This document shows, piece after piece, positions 34,138-45,814 of a stretch of 64,000 nucleotides of DNA (positions within the stretch are counted from its first letter, which is position 1; each line of letters begins with the position of its first letter). A model generated the notes under the pieces. That model ran no database searches, had not been told where the DNA came from, and worked only from the letters and a program-made list of their open reading frames with translations. Origin of the DNA: Gigaspora margarita (Eukaryota > Glomeromycota > Glomeromycetes > Diversisporales > Gigasporaceae); assembly GCA_009809945.1 (NCBI GenBank), contig WTPW01001651.1:73283-137282 (forward strand). The letters run 5' to 3'. The position numbers and the translations under genes were made by a program.

Positions 34138-34726
34138 CCATGATGAGATCCATTAGAAGTGAGTCTGCTAGAAGAACTAGAAACTCTTTTTTGCTTTAAT
34201 GAAAAGTCATAATAAATTTTAGAGTTATAATAGAAAAGAAAATAGTACATAAAGCTTCTAAATAAAGTATATTAATAAGTTGTTGCATAAACTGATAATG
34301 CAAAAAATACATAATCCTGAATTATACCAAGATGTTCACTACAAAAAATGTGAAGAAGAAAAGAAGTTATTTGAGTATTTGTTTATATGCTTGCAAGATA
34401 AAAAGCCTGAACTAAAAAGAAAAAAGAAATTCTTAATAGTATAAGTGAAGAATTAAGATATAAGAATAATTTAGTACTAGGTCTAAAGCGACTTGAAAAA
34501 GTTTTCATACCCAGGGATAAAAAAGAATATGAAAAATAGTATATATAGTAATCAAAAGAGTTTTTGGCAAATAATATAGGATTAGCACTAGAAAAAATGA
34601 ACCTTTCAAAACCAAAATCTAGACATAGCTTTGGATTTTCTTGATAAGTGGCTAAATTTTTTTAAAGAGAAGTATAAAAAAAGCACTACTTAATAGTTAA
34701 CAAGTAGAAAAAAGGTTGTTGAATTA
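34138..34726 (+). pseudogene. LINE copy 3, Cys/His knuckle region
   Basis: The plus strand reads NPELYQDVHYKKCEEEKK and LFEYLFIC, aligning with RPDLYKAPNCLSCNANIK and VHEHLANC of copy 1, then LRYKNNLVLGLKRLEKVFIP with stops around it. Two of the expected zinc ligands are lost. Confidence 0.55.
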
Positions 34727-34734
34727 CTCAGGAC

Positions 34735-34973
34735 CATAGATGCCACTGAAATTGATTTTTGAAAAATGCCTATTTTGAGTTTTATAAAATAAATTAAAAT
34801 TTTTTATAAGGAAGAGCAAATAAAATTTATATATTTATGTTTTTTATAATTTCATCTATTCAAAAAAAGAATCAAAAAATTTTAGGTTTTAAGTAAAATA
34901 AATCAAAAACAATTTTGGAAAAATTTTTTATTTTCAGGTTCTGAAACCCAAAATAATTTTGTCACCATGTATA
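34735..34973 (+). mobile_element. 240-base MITE with 8-bp TSD (copy 1 of 2)
   Basis: Starts CATAGATGCCACTGAAATTG and ends CACCATGTATA. Weak inverted ends match at about 16 of 25 positions. Flanking 8-mers are CTCAGGAC and CTTAGGAC. It is about 90% like the copy at 39,830-40,070 by eye. Inserted in LINE copy 3. Confidence 0.78.
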
Positions 34974-35300
34974 CTTAGGACAAAAAAAAACAAAAATTCA
35001 AGAATAAAAAGAAAAAAAAACTGAAAGAGAAGAAAAACAACAACAACAATCCAAAAGAGTTAATAGAGAAAAAGAAATAGCAGAAAAAAACAAAACTATG
35101 AAGCATTGTTGAATAGAAATATTGAATATTGCAAAGAAAGAAGGTTATATATGAATTATACAAGAAGTACATGTGAAATAAAATATAAAATGAATGGTAA
35201 TTTTGACAGACAGCAAACCCTAACTATAGATCTAAATGGTTTTTCTTTATTGAAAAAAAGAAACCTAGAAAAAAAAAGGGTTGTTATAGTAGGTCACACT

Positions 35301-36184
35301 TAGATATCTCTTAAACAACCAGGTAGGTTACACTTTAGTATTAGTGCCTAAAAATAGCATATTTTAAGGGTAGAGTTAAATTATACTGATGATCATAAGC
35401 AAAATGTGGCTAAATTTTTGGTACCACATGATCATCAAGTGATCATCATTTTGTATTCTTGAATATTCTAGAACATTACTGCGATATTACATATTTCGTG
35501 AGGTACACCTATACATGCGAAGTATTTTCGTTAAATGTATATATATACTTTATTTTCTTTATGCCTGATATATATATACATGAAACAATTTAGTATTTAT
35601 ATATTACGAACTGTAGAAATATGTTCTATTATACGAATAAAATCCCAAAATGATTGATATACTGCATAATGTTTCACCTGAAAATCTGTGTTTCATCTAA
35701 AAATTTGGAATCAACTTTTATAGCTTTTCTTACTAGCTATTTATAATTTTTTATGTAATTTTTAGTAATTATGTTGCCCAATATTTATATATTGTAGCTT
35801 ATTTTATATATATATATATAAACATTAATAAGCAATATGGTGTCTTATTAATTTTATCATATATAAAAAAAATTTAGCAATGATCTACACTAATTTGTCC
35901 TATTACGTTTGCTCTACTCTTAATATTATGAAAGATTAAATAAAGTAGTAGCAAGACTATCAAATTTTTTTAAAAAAAATACAATAAAATTTAACAAAAA
36001 ACATGCTCTTATGATTATTTATAATTATTTTGACAATATAAAGTGAATGGTGTAGTTTTAGAATGTATATTCAGTTTTTCTATACAATTTGCCAACAATT
36101 TGTTCAAAGTTAAATAATATATATGTTTAATGATTGACCAAATTAGATTTAATAACCACTATGTCATCACGAAATATTTTAAGT
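35301..36184. other. Intergenic, nothing recognised
   Basis: AT-rich; no convincing frame or repeat end. Confidence 0.35.
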
Positions 36185-38170
36185 AGCTATATATCGATAT
36201 ATAATGCATAATCGTTTTATATCGATTAAAATTAAACGTTATATATCGATTAACTTGTTATAAATCGATATATATCTATAATCGATAAATATCGTAATTA
36301 AAATATAAATCGTTATACATCTGCTAATCGATAGTTATCGTATTCATTATGACGCGAAGTGCTATCCATCATATTTTGTTTTTTATTTTTTAAATTCAGT
36401 AGTAGTTTCGAAATGGTTCGAAACATTTTAAAAATATTTTAAAAACTGTGCAACCAAGCGATCTGTAACCTGCATTATACCAAGCGCACATTGGACTATA
36501 TTTGCGAAATGGTTCAAAATTTTGTATGATGTATCGATAAAATTTTGTATTACACGATCAGATTAGATCTTTTGTTTATAAATTAGATCTTCTACATTGT
36601 TTTTTTTCGTTTCGTTTTGTTTTTTTTTATTTTCGTTTTGTTTTTTTTGTTTTCGTTTTGTTTTTTTTTTTTATTTTNNNACAAGAAAACCAACAACTTT
36701 TTGGCACTATGCAAGTATACCAATATGACTTCACAAGCCAACTCAAACTTCCGACACTTTGCAAGAACTCTTCTAAATCTTCCAAAAACGCTTCTTTAGA
36801 GAAATGATTTAGTTAGGCGCAAGTTTTCGCAAGTTATCACTTATTTATTTTCTTGTTTGATACTTTTTGTTTTTGTTTTTTTGGTTTTTTTTTTAAATTT
36901 TTTTTTATTAATTTATTTTATTCCAAGTACTTTGTGAGAACACGCTTCTTTAGAGAAATAATTTAGTAGGCGCAAGTATTCGCAAGTATTCGCAAGTTAA
37001 CCTAGCACTTTACAAAACACAACTAGGTTTCGACGATTTCTGAATTTGAACTCTTACTTCAGAAAAATAGAGATTTGGGGCTTCGTTTATTTTTTTTTAT
37101 TAAGTTTGTTTACATATTTTGTTTTTCAGTTATTTTTTTTTTTTACTTATTTTTTACTTTTATTTTATTTTATTTATTTCTGACTTTCTTCAGAACTTTG
37201 CAAGAAACAACCTGACTTTCCGGCACTTTACAAGAACACCAACTCTAACTTCTCCGCTACTTTGCAAGAACCTACTAGATTCTCTGACAATTTCAAAAAC
37301 TCCTACGCTTCTGAAAAATAGTTTTTTTTACTTCTCTACTGTTTTTAGGAAGTAGCGAATATGAGCGAAGAGAAATAATAGCTAAATGAGGGTAAGGAAA
37401 ATAAGTGTATAGAGCTGGTATTATGCAACAAAGTGCAAAAATAGTTTAAATTATTACTATTTTTCATTTTTATTTTTTTTTTGTTATTTTTTTACTTCTC
37501 TACAATTTTTAGGACATAGCGAATATAAGCGAATATAAGCGAATATAAGTGAATATAAGTCTGTAGAGCTAGTATTATGCAACGAAGAGCGCAAGTAGTT
37601 TACAATATTACTATTTTTTCATTTTTGTTTTTTTTGTTATTTTTTTTACTTTTCTACTATTTTTCGAAAGTAGCGAATATAAGCGAATATAATAGTTAAA
37701 ACAAAGAAGAGAATAATAGCTAACTGTGGGTTGAGAAAAATAAGTATATAGAACTAGTATTATGTGATAAAGTGCGAAAGTAGTTAAAATATTTCTATTT
37801 TTCGTTTTTTTTTTTTTTGGTTTTAGTTTTATTTTTTTTTGTTGTAAAGAATGTATAATAATATATAATAAATAAAATATATTTAATTTAAAATATAATG
37901 TATAATAATAATAATAAATAAAAAAATATAAAATTTTATATTAAAATGCAAAATCTTGTGAAAATATGCGAAAACCTGTAAAATGTTTAAAAATAAGTAT
38001 AAAGTATAATAGTATTGATTAGAATTATTATTCGTGATTTTTAATCTGATTACTATCGATTATTACCGATTATTATCGATTACTAACTTAATNGATAGTC
38101 CTCGTCANGGGGGATTTTAATNNATTACTAACCAATAACNGATAAACATCGATAGTAATCCCCTTACAAA
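36185..38170 (+). repeat. T-rich dispersed repeat, copy C
   Basis: Same order as copy A: ATCGAT palindromes, TTTCGTTTTG tracts, CACTTTGCAAGAA-type motifs (36,700-37,270), GCGAATATAA repeats, an AT-rich 3' part, then ATCGAT palindromes ending near 38,165. It retains more CG dinucleotides than copies A and B (GCGAATATAA against GCAAATATAA), so it is probably the youngest. Short N runs occur at 36,678 and 38,092-38,140. Confidence 0.65.
37517..37556 (+). repeat. Microsatellite-like run, unit GCGAATATAA
   Basis: Four consecutive 10-base units. Shorter or C-to-T altered versions appear at 14,966-15,000 and 37,672-37,692. Confidence 0.85.
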
Positions 38171-38399
38171 TTTTGGTGATGGTAGTAATATTTTAGATTA
38201 TCTGGATTATCTAAATATCTGTATAATTATTAGAATATCTAAAAGGTTATCTGATTAACCATTTATTTACATGTCTGCAACTAAAAAACTAACAGTTATC
38301 TGAATATAGCTTTTTATAAACAATTATAGTAAAATGGGTAACTGGATATCTGGGTCCAAGTACTAAATAAAATATACTATTTTGATATATTTTTTAATG

Positions 38400-38760
38400 T
38401 TGAACAAGTTTATTTAGTACAAAAAATTATAATCAATTAGTAAAATATTATGTAAAATAGTATTTTTAATAAATTTATTAATAAAATTATACAAAATACT
38501 ATTATTCTATAAATTTACTAATTGATTTTAACTTTTTGCTTTAAGTAAACTTGTTTAGTACCAAAAAATATATTATTTTAATATATTTTATTTTTTATAA
38601 ATTTTTAAAATAAAAATGCTTAATGATAAAAATTTCTCAAATTAAATATTATTTCTTTAAATATTAAGTTTTTGGGTTTAAACAAGTTTATTTAGTACAA
38701 GAAATTATAATCAATTAGTAAAATTTTAAAAGTAGAATAAACATAGATCAATTTTCATAT
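38400..38760. repeat. Inverted repeat with AACAAGTTTATTTAGTAC ends
   Basis: 38,402-38,570 folds on itself (ACAAGTTTATTTAGTACAAA against its complement near 38,555, with ATCAATTAGTAAA inside both arms). A further half copy occurs at 38,676-38,720 and another near 39,765-39,810. Confidence 0.55.
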
Positions 38761-38933
38761 GATTTATATAGGACTCTGAATAATCTATGTGAGGTTATAT
38801 TTGAGCATCATAGTAAAATTTTTTTCTGTTGGCAGTTTCATATTAGTATATATTAGCTATATTTCAAACATTAGATGGAAAGTTTAATATCAGTTATTAT
38901 TTTTTGATATGCAACCTTAAAAAAAAAAAAAAA

Positions 38934-39070
38934 NNNNNNNNNNNNNNNNNNNNNNNNNNNNNNNNNNNNNNNNNNNNNNNNNNNNNNNNNNNNNNNNNNN
39001 NNNNNNNNNNNNNNNNNNNNNNNNNNNNNNNNNNNNNNNNNNNNNNNNNNNNNNNNNNNNNNNNNNNNNN
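38934..39070. other. Assembly gap
   Basis: A run of N bordered by poly(A) on both sides. Confidence 0.95.
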
Positions 39071-39189
39071 AAAAAAAAAAAAAAAACCAGACACTCTTTA
39101 TATAAAAAAAAAACTACCCAAATGCTCTCTAAAAAAAAAACCCCCCTGCCCAAACCAAAAAACGTACCTATATATTTTACATTTTTTTT

Positions 39190-39370
39190 AGTGCATTTCA
39201 AATATAACATTTATAAAATATACCCTATTAGCATTTTTTTAAATATATTCTTTTAGCCCATTAACCATTTTCAAATATAATCTTTTTATCCAATACCTAC
39301 TTTTCAAATATAACCTTTTTAAAAAAAGGCCATCCATTAGTGATTTTTCAAATATGACAACATATAGATT
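39190..39370 (+). repeat. Degenerate tandem repeat with TTTCAAATATAAC
   Basis: TTTCAAATATAAC or a close variant recurs four times at roughly 40-60-base spacing. Confidence 0.5.
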
Positions 39371-39829
39371 ATTTGGGGTCCTATTTACATGGCACAACAA
39401 AATTTTATATAGAAAGCAATTATATACTTTTAATAAAACTTTTTAGAATTGTAGTGAATGTTTTTCAAAATTTTATATATATAATTTGAAGTTTCATATT
39501 TGTTATAGTAAAATTTTAAACCCCTATATCATTTAAAAAAATCTACTTCATATATTAATAAAAAAACTTAGGTGCCCAAATTTCTTTAGAGCACACAAAA
39601 ATTAGTAATTCTGATTGGTTGAATCAATGTTGTTTAATTGGTCGATCATCTGATTTCATATAATTACAATGTGATCACTATTAAAAATAATTTGTGTTCA
39701 CCCTACCCTTAAGTAATTTAATATTTTTAATAATAAAATTATACTAAATGCTATAATTATCTAAATTTTACTAATTAATTCTAAGTAAACTTGTTTAATA
39801 TCCAAATATACATGTGTGTATATTCAGAC

Positions 39830-40070
39830 CATAGATGCCACCGAAATTGATTTTTGAAAAATGCCTATTTCAGGTTTTGTAAAATAAATTAAAATTTTTT
39901 ATAAGGAAGAGCAAATAAAATTTATATATTTATGTTCCTTATAATTTCGTCTATTCAAAAAAAGAATCAAAAAATTTTGGGTTTTAAGTAAAATAGGTCA
40001 AAAACAATTTCAGGAAAATTTTTTAATTTCGGGTCCTAAAACCCAAAATAATTTCATCACCATGTATAAT
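39830..40070 (+). mobile_element. 240-base MITE with perfect 8-bp TSD (copy 2 of 2)
   Basis: 241 bases, CATAGATGCCACCGAAATTG to CACCATGTATA, flanked by ATTCAGAC at 39,822-39,829 and 40,071-40,078. The paired copy at 34,735 has an imperfect TSD, so this is probably the younger insertion. Confidence 0.82.
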
Positions 40071-40073
40071 TCA

Positions 40074-40225
40074 GACTCAAACTAGTTTGCAGACTTTAGA
40101 CCAGACCCAGACCAAACTTATAATTAAATTTGAGTTTGGTTGAGTTTAAAATTTAGTAAAATTTAAAGTTTAAGCCTGGGTCTAAACTTGGACCAAACTG
40201 GACTGGACCAAACCCCTCTAACCCA
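40074..40225. repeat. TTTGGACC/CAGACC motif element
   Basis: Starts ATTCAGACTCAAACTAGTTT, shared with the complement of the right end of the block at 60,843-61,185, then multiple GACCAGACC and TTGGACCAAAC motifs. Borders are approximate. Confidence 0.4.
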
Positions 40226-41004
40226 ATCCCTAATCCTAATCCTAAAAATCGGAAAATCAGAAAAATCGGGTAAGGCTTTAGACATCCCCCTTAAGTAGTT
40301 GTTACAGAATGTGAAATCAATTTTCTTACGTACTCCTGTATTCACACGCATAAAAATATCGTGAGCTGTCATATACGAGACCTGATCTGTTACATTCTAC
40401 CAAAAAAATTAATCAGTAAAAAAAGAAAATAATTAGTAAAAAATAGGGGGGGTTGAAATATGGGGGAACTTCTATACGGCAGTTTACGGTACTATTTATT
40501 TAAATCTGGCGTTGGTTTTTATTATCTTCGAATTTAACCAATTATATGTAGAATTATATATACCGGAATCGGATGCGTCGAATTTAGGTCGGCATTTAGC
40601 CTAGTAGTTAGCAGGTTATATAGCAAAATTATCAGCTGGGCATTGTTTATTTAATAAATGGATATGATTTCATTAATAAAAAATCTTGGAACAAAATTGA
40701 TCATTCCGATGCTCTCTGACGCATTCCGACCCAGAATTTTGGTCGCTGATATGGATCCTAGTTTGTTCGAAAATATTATCTGAGCATCGCAATTTGACGG
40801 AGGTCAGGTTTACAACTGACTTTGAGACTTGAATCTTAATAAACACTAATATTGTTCATTCTTTATTGGATTCACAACTATAATCATAGTAAAAAAAAAT
40901 TATATCTGATATATAATAAAAAATACGTAAAATTACTATCGATTATGGAGCATAAAATTTTTTTCGATAAGCCAATCAACTTTCATAATTTGCTGATACA
41001 CAAA
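40226..41004. other. Intergenic, higher sequence complexity
   Basis: No gene recognised. A lone A-box-like TAGCCTAGTAGTTAGCAGG occurs near 40,597, with no B box downstream. A half end of the GGGGGATGTCTAAAGCC type (see 48,073) lies near 40,275. Confidence 0.4.
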
Positions 41005-41168
41005 ATCCCCATTTGCCCGTTGGTATCAATGGGCCTCAGGTCCATTTACCAGTCCATTGGTTTCATTAGATGCTCACTATTCCAATGGACCAATGGACCA
41101 ATACTGTATATTAGATAAATTATATAGTTTTTATAAATAGCTACATACTGTATGTATATTATATACTT

Positions 41169-41327
41169 AAAGGTTCTTGAATAGGACCTTTTTGACTATC
41201 TCCATTAGCATTAAAAATTTTTAACAAAGATCCGGTTTAGGGCTTTTCACAATCCAGGTATATATATTTATAAAAAGACTTTTGATGCTAGTGGAGATAA
41301 TAAAAAGGTCCTGTTCAGAGACCTTTC
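41169..41327. mobile_element. Short MITE with 50-base inverted ends
   Basis: AAAGGTTCTTGAATAGGACC on the left and GAAAGGTCTCTGAACAGGAC on the right strand, continuing TTTTT...TATCTCCA(T/C)TAGCAT in both arms. No target duplication found. Confidence 0.6.
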
Positions 41328-41368
41328 ACCCATCCGTATATATTAATCTTTAATTTATAATTCGTAAT

Positions 41369-41595
41369 AGGTGGTCCTTAAAGCGAACATATCACGTGAT
41401 ATGCCGTTTTTCATTTAAGGGTCACCTTGGATTGTTAGAGTTAGGGATGTCGTACACCTTCCCGACATTTTTTTGTTTATGCTTCAAGGTGGGTTTAGAC
41501 TAACATTGTTTTGCTTCGTCGGGCTGATCTGGGTTTATCAAATTCTATCAATTTGATTGGTTGATTATTACATAATCCGCCCTGCTTTAAGGGCC
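41369..41595. mobile_element. MITE with perfect 8-bp TSD TTCGTAAT
   Basis: 227 bases with TTCGTAAT at 41,361-41,368 and 41,596-41,603. The ends are AGGTGGTCCTTAAAGC and GGCCCTTAAAGC (inverted). It contains the palindrome CATATCACGTGATATG. Confidence 0.78.
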
Positions 41596-42277
41596 TTCGT
41601 AATGTCGCGGATGATGAAATCGGATGATGGTGAAATTTGGGGTCTCAATTTGAAAATATAAACCCTACCAAATCCACATATACTCTTTTATTAATAACTC
41701 TATCCTAACTCAACCATAAAAAAAAAGCTGGCAAAGAATTCCCTAAAAAAAATTTAAAAAATCGTACGTACGTAAAATAGATCCAAATTTCAATAAAGCG
41801 ATCACGCTAAAACCTGTTATTTAAAATTTCAAAATCAATTAAATTACTGGAACTAGGACTTCAATAGAATAATACTAGTGATGAATTTTTTGGCAATACC
41901 CTTAGCCTAGTTTAAGCCAATGGACCAGGTGATTAATGGATTATAGTATTGGGCCATTGAGATCCATTGACAAAGTTGTTTTAATGGACATAGTCCATTG
42001 CCAACTCTACCCGAAACGTCTTTCGGACAAATAATATATCAAGAATTTACACGGAAATCTGAAATCCCCTATTACATGTAAAATTTAACAAGCGCATGTA
42101 CTGATTTATGTGACATATCAGGATATGTGACATTATTGATCAGATAAGATTTTTTTTCATTTAATAGATTAACTCTATATATACGCAAGTATGAAATGTT
42201 TCTAAAAATAGTAACCCTGTTATAAGTTGACAATTAATTAAATCTACCAATAATTTTCTTTAATTATCATTACGGTG

Positions 42278-42523
42278 CAGTGTTGGCCGATGACCTAAAA
42301 TGACCTATATGACCTTTATGACCTATCATAGGTCATTTGGTCTTAACGAAGGTTAATATGACTTTATGATAGTACAGTAAGAATCATAGTAAAGAAATTT
42401 TTTATTAGCATTTAATATGACTAAAAAGTCATATGATATGTGACAAGGTCATATCAAAAAAAAAAAGATATACTTACGTACAGTACGTACTGTACGTACG
42501 TACGTAGGTCATCGCCAACAATG
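42278..42523. mobile_element. hAT-like MITE with TGACCTA motifs
   Basis: 246 bases with ends CAGTGTTGGCCGATGACCTA and CATTGTTGGCGATGACCTAC (inverted). Flanking 8-mers TTACGGTG (42,270-42,277) and TTACGATG (42,524-42,531) differ by one transition. The subterminal region repeats TGACCTA and its complement TAGGTCA. A run of TACGTACG lies by the right end. Confidence 0.82.
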
Positions 42524-42531
42524 TTACGATG

Positions 42532-43431
42532 TAGTAATTAGAATTCTATTAATAGTTTAAGGATTAACGATCCACAAAGTTTTTAACCTAACACTAATCA
42601 GGTTAATAAAAAGCACATCTAAATTTTGGTGTTAAAAAACTTTCACCAATAGTAATTTTATAAATTGATTTTTTGTTAATTTTGATTTCATTATCTGATT
42701 GGATAGTAGTCATGGGACCGAAAACCACTGATTATGCATAGAAGAAACAAAGTTTACTTGCACATGTGAAATACTGTTCGAAACATTAATAATATTTTGA
42801 TGTTAATACCCTCAAATATAAATTTTTATTTTCCCGTTTATACCACCAGATATCGCACGTCTGTTGTTAAAGACTGAGAACAATAAAGTTTAGGCACTTT
42901 TATAATGTACTGTATAAGGTCTTTAAAGTTAATATAGGCCCACAAAAAAAAAAAAAGGTCTAGACTAAATAAGATCATCTATAAAAACAGTGAATCTGGT
43001 CTTTTGTTTTTTTCGAAAAAAAAAACAAATCACGATTTAGAACTTTATATATATATACACATATACATGCTAAATGAAGGTAAATCATGAGAGTAAAATC
43101 TCTGAATTGTATGCTAACCACAAAGAATTGAAATTTTAAAATCAAAAGTAACCGTTGTACCCGAAGGGTACTGCGACGATGTTGTGCGGGGGATAGTTGG
43201 CTAACCTATTAATCAATACCAAATCCCAAAATAACTTTTTGTGGCTTTTGCTGATATTATTCAAATCACACACCTATCTCGTTAAGCTATTTATTGCGTT
43301 AATGTATCAATTTTAACTATTGTTGCATCCACAACGTTTAATAAGGAGGGTCTAAGAATTTATCTTTGTTATAGAATGAAATGGACATCCTATCGAACCT
43401 GTAAAGGAAAAAATCGCTGCGATGCGATCTT
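42532..43431. other. Intergenic, nothing recognised
   Basis: No supported gene. A small GC-richer patch with hairpin ACCCGAAGGGT lies at 43,155-43,190. Confidence 0.35.
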
Positions 43432-43632
43432 CTATTTATTGCAAAAGCCAATAAGTGGTAACTCTACATCCCATTGGTTTGTTTGATTGTTAATCCAGTC
43501 AAGAGTCCAATCGGTTGCGCGTGAATCGGAAAGGGAATGATGGCATTGTTTTTCACTCTTTGCATATTTAGATGACATAATAAAAAGAAAATGCTCATAA
43601 TATTGTCTATGTTTTCCAAATAGATTCTCAAC
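43432..43632 (-). CDS. Candidate last exon of an unrecognised gene
   Basis: On the minus strand the sequence TTTTTTTATTCTTGCAG (a good splice acceptor, ending at 43,633) is followed by an open frame of 66 residues beginning VENLFGKHRQYYEHF and ending GFCNK before the stop at 43,432. It has mixed composition, with several Trp, His and Cys, unlike the low-complexity frames elsewhere. A possible upstream coding piece (RLFNINNGSPAGIPYD, about 43,660-43,770) is in another frame, and I could not find a good donor joining the two. I do not recognise a family. It may be a decayed gene. Confidence 0.3.
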   Translation of the reverse strand, partial: VENLFGKHRQYYEHFLFIMSSKYAKSEKQCHHSLSDSRATDWTLDWINNQTNQWDVELPLIGFCNK

Positions 43633-43799
43633 CTGCAAGAATAAAAAAATTGCATTCTCTTTATGTCGTAGATAATGTCATCGATTGAAAAACTTTGTAT
43701 TGCGAAATATGCAAAGACATCAGGGAAAAAAGAATCATAAGGTATGCCTGCAGGACTTCCATTGTTTATGTTAAACAGACGTTCATTGAGTTAAGGAAA

Positions 43800-45440
43800 T
43801 GACCGAATGGGTCTCGAAACCCAGATAATTTTATGGTCGACTTTTAAAAAATTGGGAAGAGTTGCAAAGAGAGAGAGAATGCATGTTTACAGGTATCAAA
43901 TAATTATTGACTTTACTAGGTTTCATTCCCATATATTTACGTACAGACATATAAATGCACGTAGGAATCTTCTATTTTCGAAGGCATACATTCGACATTT
44001 TTTCGATTATGATAATCAGGAAAATTCCTGAAATATCTATGATTGTTATCACTCATCATTAAGTGAAATGCATCATGTATGAAAAAAGACTTAATGCACT
44101 ACTAAGCCACAAACATTAAACAAATTTATGCTTGATAATTATATTCACAATGTGCTCGTTGTTTGCTATTGTAAATACCTTAATAGTAATAACTATCAAT
44201 CTTCCTTAGGGGTTTCATTCAGGGTTTCGCGGATAAGGCGTGCATTACTTGTAAGGTGGAGAAGTTGAATGACGTTTTGCGATTATGAATTTTATATAAA
44301 TTGGTTCTTTGAGATCATCGCGAATTTTACTCATGCACGCTTTCATAAACAATATTTTGAAATTAGAGCGTTAGATCGTGTTGCAGTACTTCAATTGCAT
44401 ATGTACTGTATGTACCGTACGTACGTACGTTTTTTTCTTTCCATATTTTATTATAATAATTCTAGAAGTAGTTAGCTCATAAGAGTGCATTCAGCCCAGT
44501 TTACTCAAGAGATTCACTCTAACCTATATGTAAAAACTCTTACGTACGTACGTACTTACATACGACATTTACAAAGTTACACATGTGCGTATTTATAAAA
44601 GATGCTACTGCACGCAAATGTGTGAAGAACCTCAGAATTTGATTTTAGTAATCGACTACTTAAACTGTATTTGACATTCGGGTATTCTAGTATATTCCAA
44701 ATTTGTTTATTGTAAGGAATTCCTGTTACAGGGTTTTGGTCTAACACACCTCCGATTATTTGATCCGCTATTATTCTTGTTCAATCAAGACAAAAATTCA
44801 AATTTTAGTTAGTCGACTTCCCCGTCAAAATTCTTGATAGTACATTTTTTAATTATTGTATTCTTCACAATTATTTTGTATAGAACATTCTAGCATAATC
44901 TGAAAGGGTGAATCCGGAAACTTATCAAGTGTAATAAAATAAAATACGAGACTCTCCTCACACAATATAACTATATATGTATATTTACATATGAATGTAA
45001 CTTTTAATACATCAAAAAAATTTTTAATTTTATTAAAAATTTTTATGCATTTTGATTAAATTTTTGTTTATAAATTTTTATTAATAGCTTAGCTTTTAAT
45101 ACTAATAATAAAATTTAATTATTAGAATAATTACTAAGCAAAAATAATCTATATACGGTATATTAAACTAAGGTTATATACGTATGACCGCGAAATAACG
45201 CGAAGGATTATTTCAAATTTAATTTTAATTTGGGTCGAAATTCGAAATTATACCTGATGCAGTTATACGGTAAAGTTGATTTTTTTTTGTTTTATAATCT
45301 AGCAAGTTAATATAACAAAAGTTACATATTCCATGTTATAAATGTTAACTTATAATATTTAATAAAATTTAAAATTAATCTGCTTAAAAATTTTATACTA
45401 ATTATCTAGATTTTATATACTTAGTTGTATTTTATAAACT
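43800..45440. other. Intergenic, with TACGTACG runs
   Basis: No gene supported. TACGTACGTACG-type runs occur near 44,417 and 44,541. A 74-codon frame at 43,807-44,031 has no start context or recognisable motif. Confidence 0.4.
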
Positions 45441-45452
45441 TTTTAATACTTA

Positions 45453-45814
45453 TAGAGGTCTGCAAGGCGGGCTCGTGCCCATGCCTAACAGAAAGCACGG
45501 CATAAAAATCTGGCATGGGCATGACATGGGCACAAGTACAAAAATTTAACCAAGCATTTTTATAAATACATATACAAATATAAAATGCTGGGCACTGTTG
45601 GCATCTTAGTGCCTGACACTTTGTGGCTGTACCTAGAATAAGTAATAGTTATATTCTGGGCAGTTGGGTATAACTGATTTATACCCTGCGATCTTGATAT
45701 AGTGACCAGGGTATAATACCTGACATTTTTGTTTCTATAGACACAGACATGACATGAGGCACTAGTACCCGGCATGATGTTAATATGTTTGCCATGAGCA
45801 TTTGCAGAGCCCTA
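45453..45814. mobile_element. hAT-like MITE with GGCATGGGCA motifs
   Basis: 362 bases. Ends TAGAGGTCTGCAAGGC and TAGGGCTCTGCAAATGC (inverted) match at 11 of the first 13 positions. Both halves carry repeated GGCATGGGCATGA-like words. Flanking 8-mers AATACTTA and ACTATATA match poorly, so the insertion is probably old. Confidence 0.65.

Larger units (their letters stand above)
29400..35300 (+). mobile_element. LINE copy 3 remnants, split by nested DNA elements
   Basis: Scattered plus-strand pieces match the LINE C-terminal half: RNase H at 30,653-31,193 and the Cys/His region at 34,138-34,726, followed by an A-rich tail region to about 35,300. The pieces are separated by elements at 29,707, 29,859, 31,202 and 34,735. 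No endonuclease or reverse transcriptase was found, so the copy is 5'-truncated or the rest is unrecognisable. The left limit is uncertain. Confidence 0.6.
41005..42012. mobile_element. Element with ATGGACC/GGTCCAT subterminal motifs
   Basis: Dense CAATGGACCAATGG-type words at both ends (41,020-41,105 and 41,930-42,005) in opposite orientation, with TTGGCAATGGAC / TTGGTATCAATGG as likely inverted termini. It contains at least two smaller elements. The exact ends and target duplication are not resolved. Confidence 0.5.

Noticed and set aside
40590-40640. tRNA or SINE promoter (A box TAGCCTAGTAGTTAGCAGG)
   Set aside because: No B box at the required distance and no repeat borders.
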